Shown here one piece after another: positions 48,961 through 50,680 of a DNA stretch of 50,680 nucleotides. The position numbers were made by a program, and so were the translations under genes. The stretch is from Alistipes sp. UBA940 (GTDB lineage: Bacteria > Bacteroidota > Bacteroidia > Bacteroidales > Rikenellaceae): positions 36,475 to 87,154 of the forward strand of contig DBDE01000001.1 in NCBI GenBank assembly GCA_002293425.1. The letters are read 5' to 3'. Positions within the stretch are counted from its first letter, which is position 1; each line of letters begins with the position of its first letter. The notes below the pieces were generated by a model. That model did not search any database and was not told where the DNA came from. It saw only the letters and a list, made by a program, of their open reading frames with translations.

Positions 48961-49656
48961 ATGACTAAGTTAAGCGTCAACATCAATAAAGTGGCGGTTT
49001 TGCGCAATTCGCGCGGGGGTGATGTGCCGTCGGTCGTGGAGGCGGCCGTGGCTTGCGAGCGTTTCGGGGCGCAGGGCATCACCGTCCATCCGCGGCCCGA
49101 CGAGCGGCACATAAGGTACAGCGACGTGCGGGATTTGAAGCGCGTGGTGACCACCGAGTTCAACATCGAGGGCAATCCGCGGGAGCCCCGGTTTGTGGAG
49201 TTGGTTCTTGACGTGCGGCCAACGCAGGTTACGCTGGTGCCTGATGCGGTGGGTGCGTTGACGAGCAATGCGGGGTGGGATACGGTTGCGCATTCGGGGT
49301 TTTTGGGGGACATCGTTCGGAAATTTCGGGCGGCGGGGATTCGGGTTTCGGTTTTTGTCGATCCGGTGGTCGATATGGTTCGCGGTGCGGCGGCGGTCGG
49401 GGCGGATCGCGTGGAGCTTTATACTGAGGCTTATGCCGCGACGGGTTTGGTCGAGCCTTATGTGGTTGCGGCCAATGAGGCACGACTATTGGGGTTGGGG
49501 GTTAATGCGGGCCACGATTTGAACTCTTCGAATTTGCGGCGGTTTGCCGAGGCGATACCGTTTTTGGACGAGGTGTCGATCGGCCACGCACTCATTTCGG
49601 AGGCGTTGTATTTGGGGCTGGAGAACACAATAAAGTTATATTTGTCGTGCCTTTGA
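48961..49656 (+). CDS. pdxJ: Pyridoxine 5'-phosphate synthase
   Basis: A 231-residue TIM barrel that condenses 3-amino-2-oxopropyl phosphate with deoxyxylulose 5-phosphate, the last step of the DXP-dependent PLP pathway. LSVNINKVAVLRNSRG at the N-terminus, HPRPDERHI (about 42-50), FNIEGNP, LVPD and VNAGHDLN, and the end block EVSIGHALI are all present. PLP users gcvP and alr also lie in this window. The stop overlaps the start of the CCA-adding enzyme gene. Confidence 0.95.
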   Translation: MTKLSVNINKVAVLRNSRGGDVPSVVEAAVACERFGAQGITVHPRPDERHIRYSDVRDLKRVVTTEFNIEGNPREPRFVELVLDVRPTQVTLVPDAVGALTSNAGWDTVAHSGFLGDIVRKFRAAGIRVSVFVDPVVDMVRGAAAVGADRVELYTEAYAATGLVEPYVVAANEARLLGLGVNAGHDLNSSNLRRFAEAIPFLDEVSIGHALISEALYLGLENTIKLYLSCL

Positions 49657-50680
49657 CCCATCCCATATTTCGTGAGATTTCGGCTGTGGCAGATGCGCGC
49701 GGCTTGCGGGCGTTTGTCGTGGGGGGCTATGTGAGGGATTACTATCTGCACCGACCCTGCACCGACATCGACGTGGTGGTGGTGGGTGATGCGGTGGCGG
49801 TGGCCGAGGAGCTGGGGCGAAAGCTGGGGGTCAAGGTGAGCATCTTCAAGACCTTCGGCACGGCGATGTTGCGCTGGCACGGCGTGGAGGTGGAGTTTGT
49901 GGGGGCGAGAAAAGAGAGCTATTCGGAGGATTCGCGCAAACCGGAGTGCGAGCCCGGCACGTTGGAGGACGATCAGTTGCGGCGCGATTTCACGATCAAT
50001 GCGCTGGCGTGGTCGTTGAATGCGACCGATTTCGGCGAGCTGTGCGATCCGTTCGGCGGGATGGACGATTTGGAGGAGCGGACGATCCGTACGCCGCGCG
50101 ATCCGGACATCACCTTTTCGGACGATCCGTTGCGGATGATGCGGGCGATACGTTTTGCGACCCAGCTGGGCTTCGACATCGACGACGACACCTTCGAGGC
50201 TATCCGGCGCAACGCAGGGCGAATAACCATCGTGTCGGTGGAGCGGATCGTTGCCGAGCTCAACAAGATCATTCTTTCGCCCGCACCGTCGCTGGGCTTT
50301 CTGATGCTGGATAATTCGGGGCTGCTGAAACTTATTTTCCCCGAGATGGAGGCGTTGAAGGGGGTGGAACGGCGGGGTGCGAATGCCCATAAGGACGTTT
50401 TTTTGCATACGCTCAAAGTTTTGGACAATGTGGCTATGAAGTCTCCGGATTTGTGGCTTCGGTGGGCGGCATTGCTTCACGACATCGGCAAACCGGCCAC
50501 CAAGAGCTACGATCCGCGTGCCGGTTGGACGTTCCATCAGCACGAGGTGGTGGGGTCTAAAATGGTTTCCCGCATTTTTCGGCGACTGAGATTGCCGCTC
50601 GATGCGCCGATGAAGTTTGTCCAGAAGTTGGTGTTTTTGCATCTTCGGCCCATTGTGCTGAGCGAGGACGAGGTGACCGA
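49647..50680 (+). CDS. cca: CCA tRNA nucleotidyltransferase / poly(A) polymerase family with HD domain, cut by the window end
   Basis: An open frame of at least 344 residues that runs off the right edge. It has the nucleotidyltransferase head: FVVGGYVRDYYL (about 24-35), the D-x-D in CTDIDVVVVGD, RRDFTINALAW (about 112-122) and the DPFGGMDDL block. RIRTPRDP-like, RMMRAIRFA and an HD domain with LLHDIGKP follow. It adds CCA to tRNA 3' ends, or poly(A) in some relatives. Start is GTG 49647 or TTG 49653; the latter overlaps the pdxJ stop as TTGA. Functionally next to RNase Z and dusB, though not in the same operon. Confidence 0.9.
   Translation, partial: MPLTHPIFREISAVADARGLRAFVVGGYVRDYYLHRPCTDIDVVVVGDAVAVAEELGRKLGVKVSIFKTFGTAMLRWHGVEVEFVGARKESYSEDSRKPECEPGTLEDDQLRRDFTINALAWSLNATDFGELCDPFGGMDDLEERTIRTPRDPDITFSDDPLRMMRAIRFATQLGFDIDDDTFEAIRRNAGRITIVSVERIVAELNKIILSPAPSLGFLMLDNSGLLKLIFPEMEALKGVERRGANAHKDVFLHTLKVLDNVAMKSPDLWLRWAALLHDIGKPATKSYDPRAGWTFHQHEVVGSKMVSRIFRRLRLPLDAPMKFVQKLVFLHLRPIVLSEDEVT

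Overview
The window reads as a chromosomal stretch of a fairly GC-rich member of the Bacteroidales. I cannot name the genus; an Alistipes-like (Rikenellaceae) or uncultured relative is my guess. The evidence is the promoter style (-7 box TAnnTTTG, sometimes with -33 TTTG at 19-20 bp), the near absence of Shine-Dalgarno sites, and family-specific proteins: the ThrRS-like/uridine-kinase fusion, a YebC beginning MGRAFEYRKA, tandem OmpH/Skp genes behind bamA, a CvfB-like S1 protein and a GH92 mannosidase. Almost everything is core housekeeping. No prophage, transposase, CRISPR array, tRNA or rRNA gene was seen.

Layout. 1-200: C-terminal scrap of a Fib_succ_major-type surface protein. 203-5235 (-): nucleoside kinase, gcvP and a SlyD-like FKBP as one operon. 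5335-8977 (+): rpsA, an unusually short RNase Z, rfbB. 9006-14464 (-): argS, glyS, DEAD helicase, Fe-S flavoprotein, small basic protein. 14513-18585: dusB (+), yebC (-), yrdC/tsaC (+), an abundant-looking TPR lipoprotein (+). 18700-27672: lptD (-) divergent from amidase, MCE/MlaD, mutS2, alr, and an RsmI-like methylase (+), an envelope and cell-wall group linked by ATGA overlaps. 27662-30094 (-): methyltransferase, cvfB, XRE regulator. 30125-30874: AT-rich gene-free gap with palindromic sites. 30875-35566 (-): dnaA, then recA-rel overlapping by one base. 35879-38126 (+): phosphoglucomutase and a ParE/RelE toxin-antitoxin pair. 38119-41390 (-): GH20-like and GH92 glycosidases. 41432-48919 (-): nadK, uppS, bamA, two ompH/skp genes, yitT, hemW. 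48961-50680 (+): pdxJ and a CCA-adding enzyme cut by the window end.

The most interesting signal is a set of short dispersed repeats. One is a composite element: tandem heptamers, an invariant ACGCGACG, a GC-rich hairpin, then a second hairpin beginning CGA. Three copies share this whole order and a fourth keeps the two hairpins. The stems differ between copies but stay paired, so structure is being conserved. Copies lie in frame inside hemW, inside the GH92 signal peptide, at the 3' end of cvfB and at the start of mutS2. Related heptamer or octamer arrays encode the hydrophobic cores of the signal peptides of an OmpH/Skp protein and of BamA. Other families are an 81-bp palindrome in the bamA leader with a relative behind rel, and an array upstream of cvfB whose stem carries that gene's -7 box.

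A second theme is promoter placement. In five genes the -7 box ends 4-7 bases before the start codon, predicting leaderless or near-leaderless mRNAs. Several divergent pairs have overlapping or interleaved promoters. These boxes also correct several starts (dnaA, the XRE gene, yitT).
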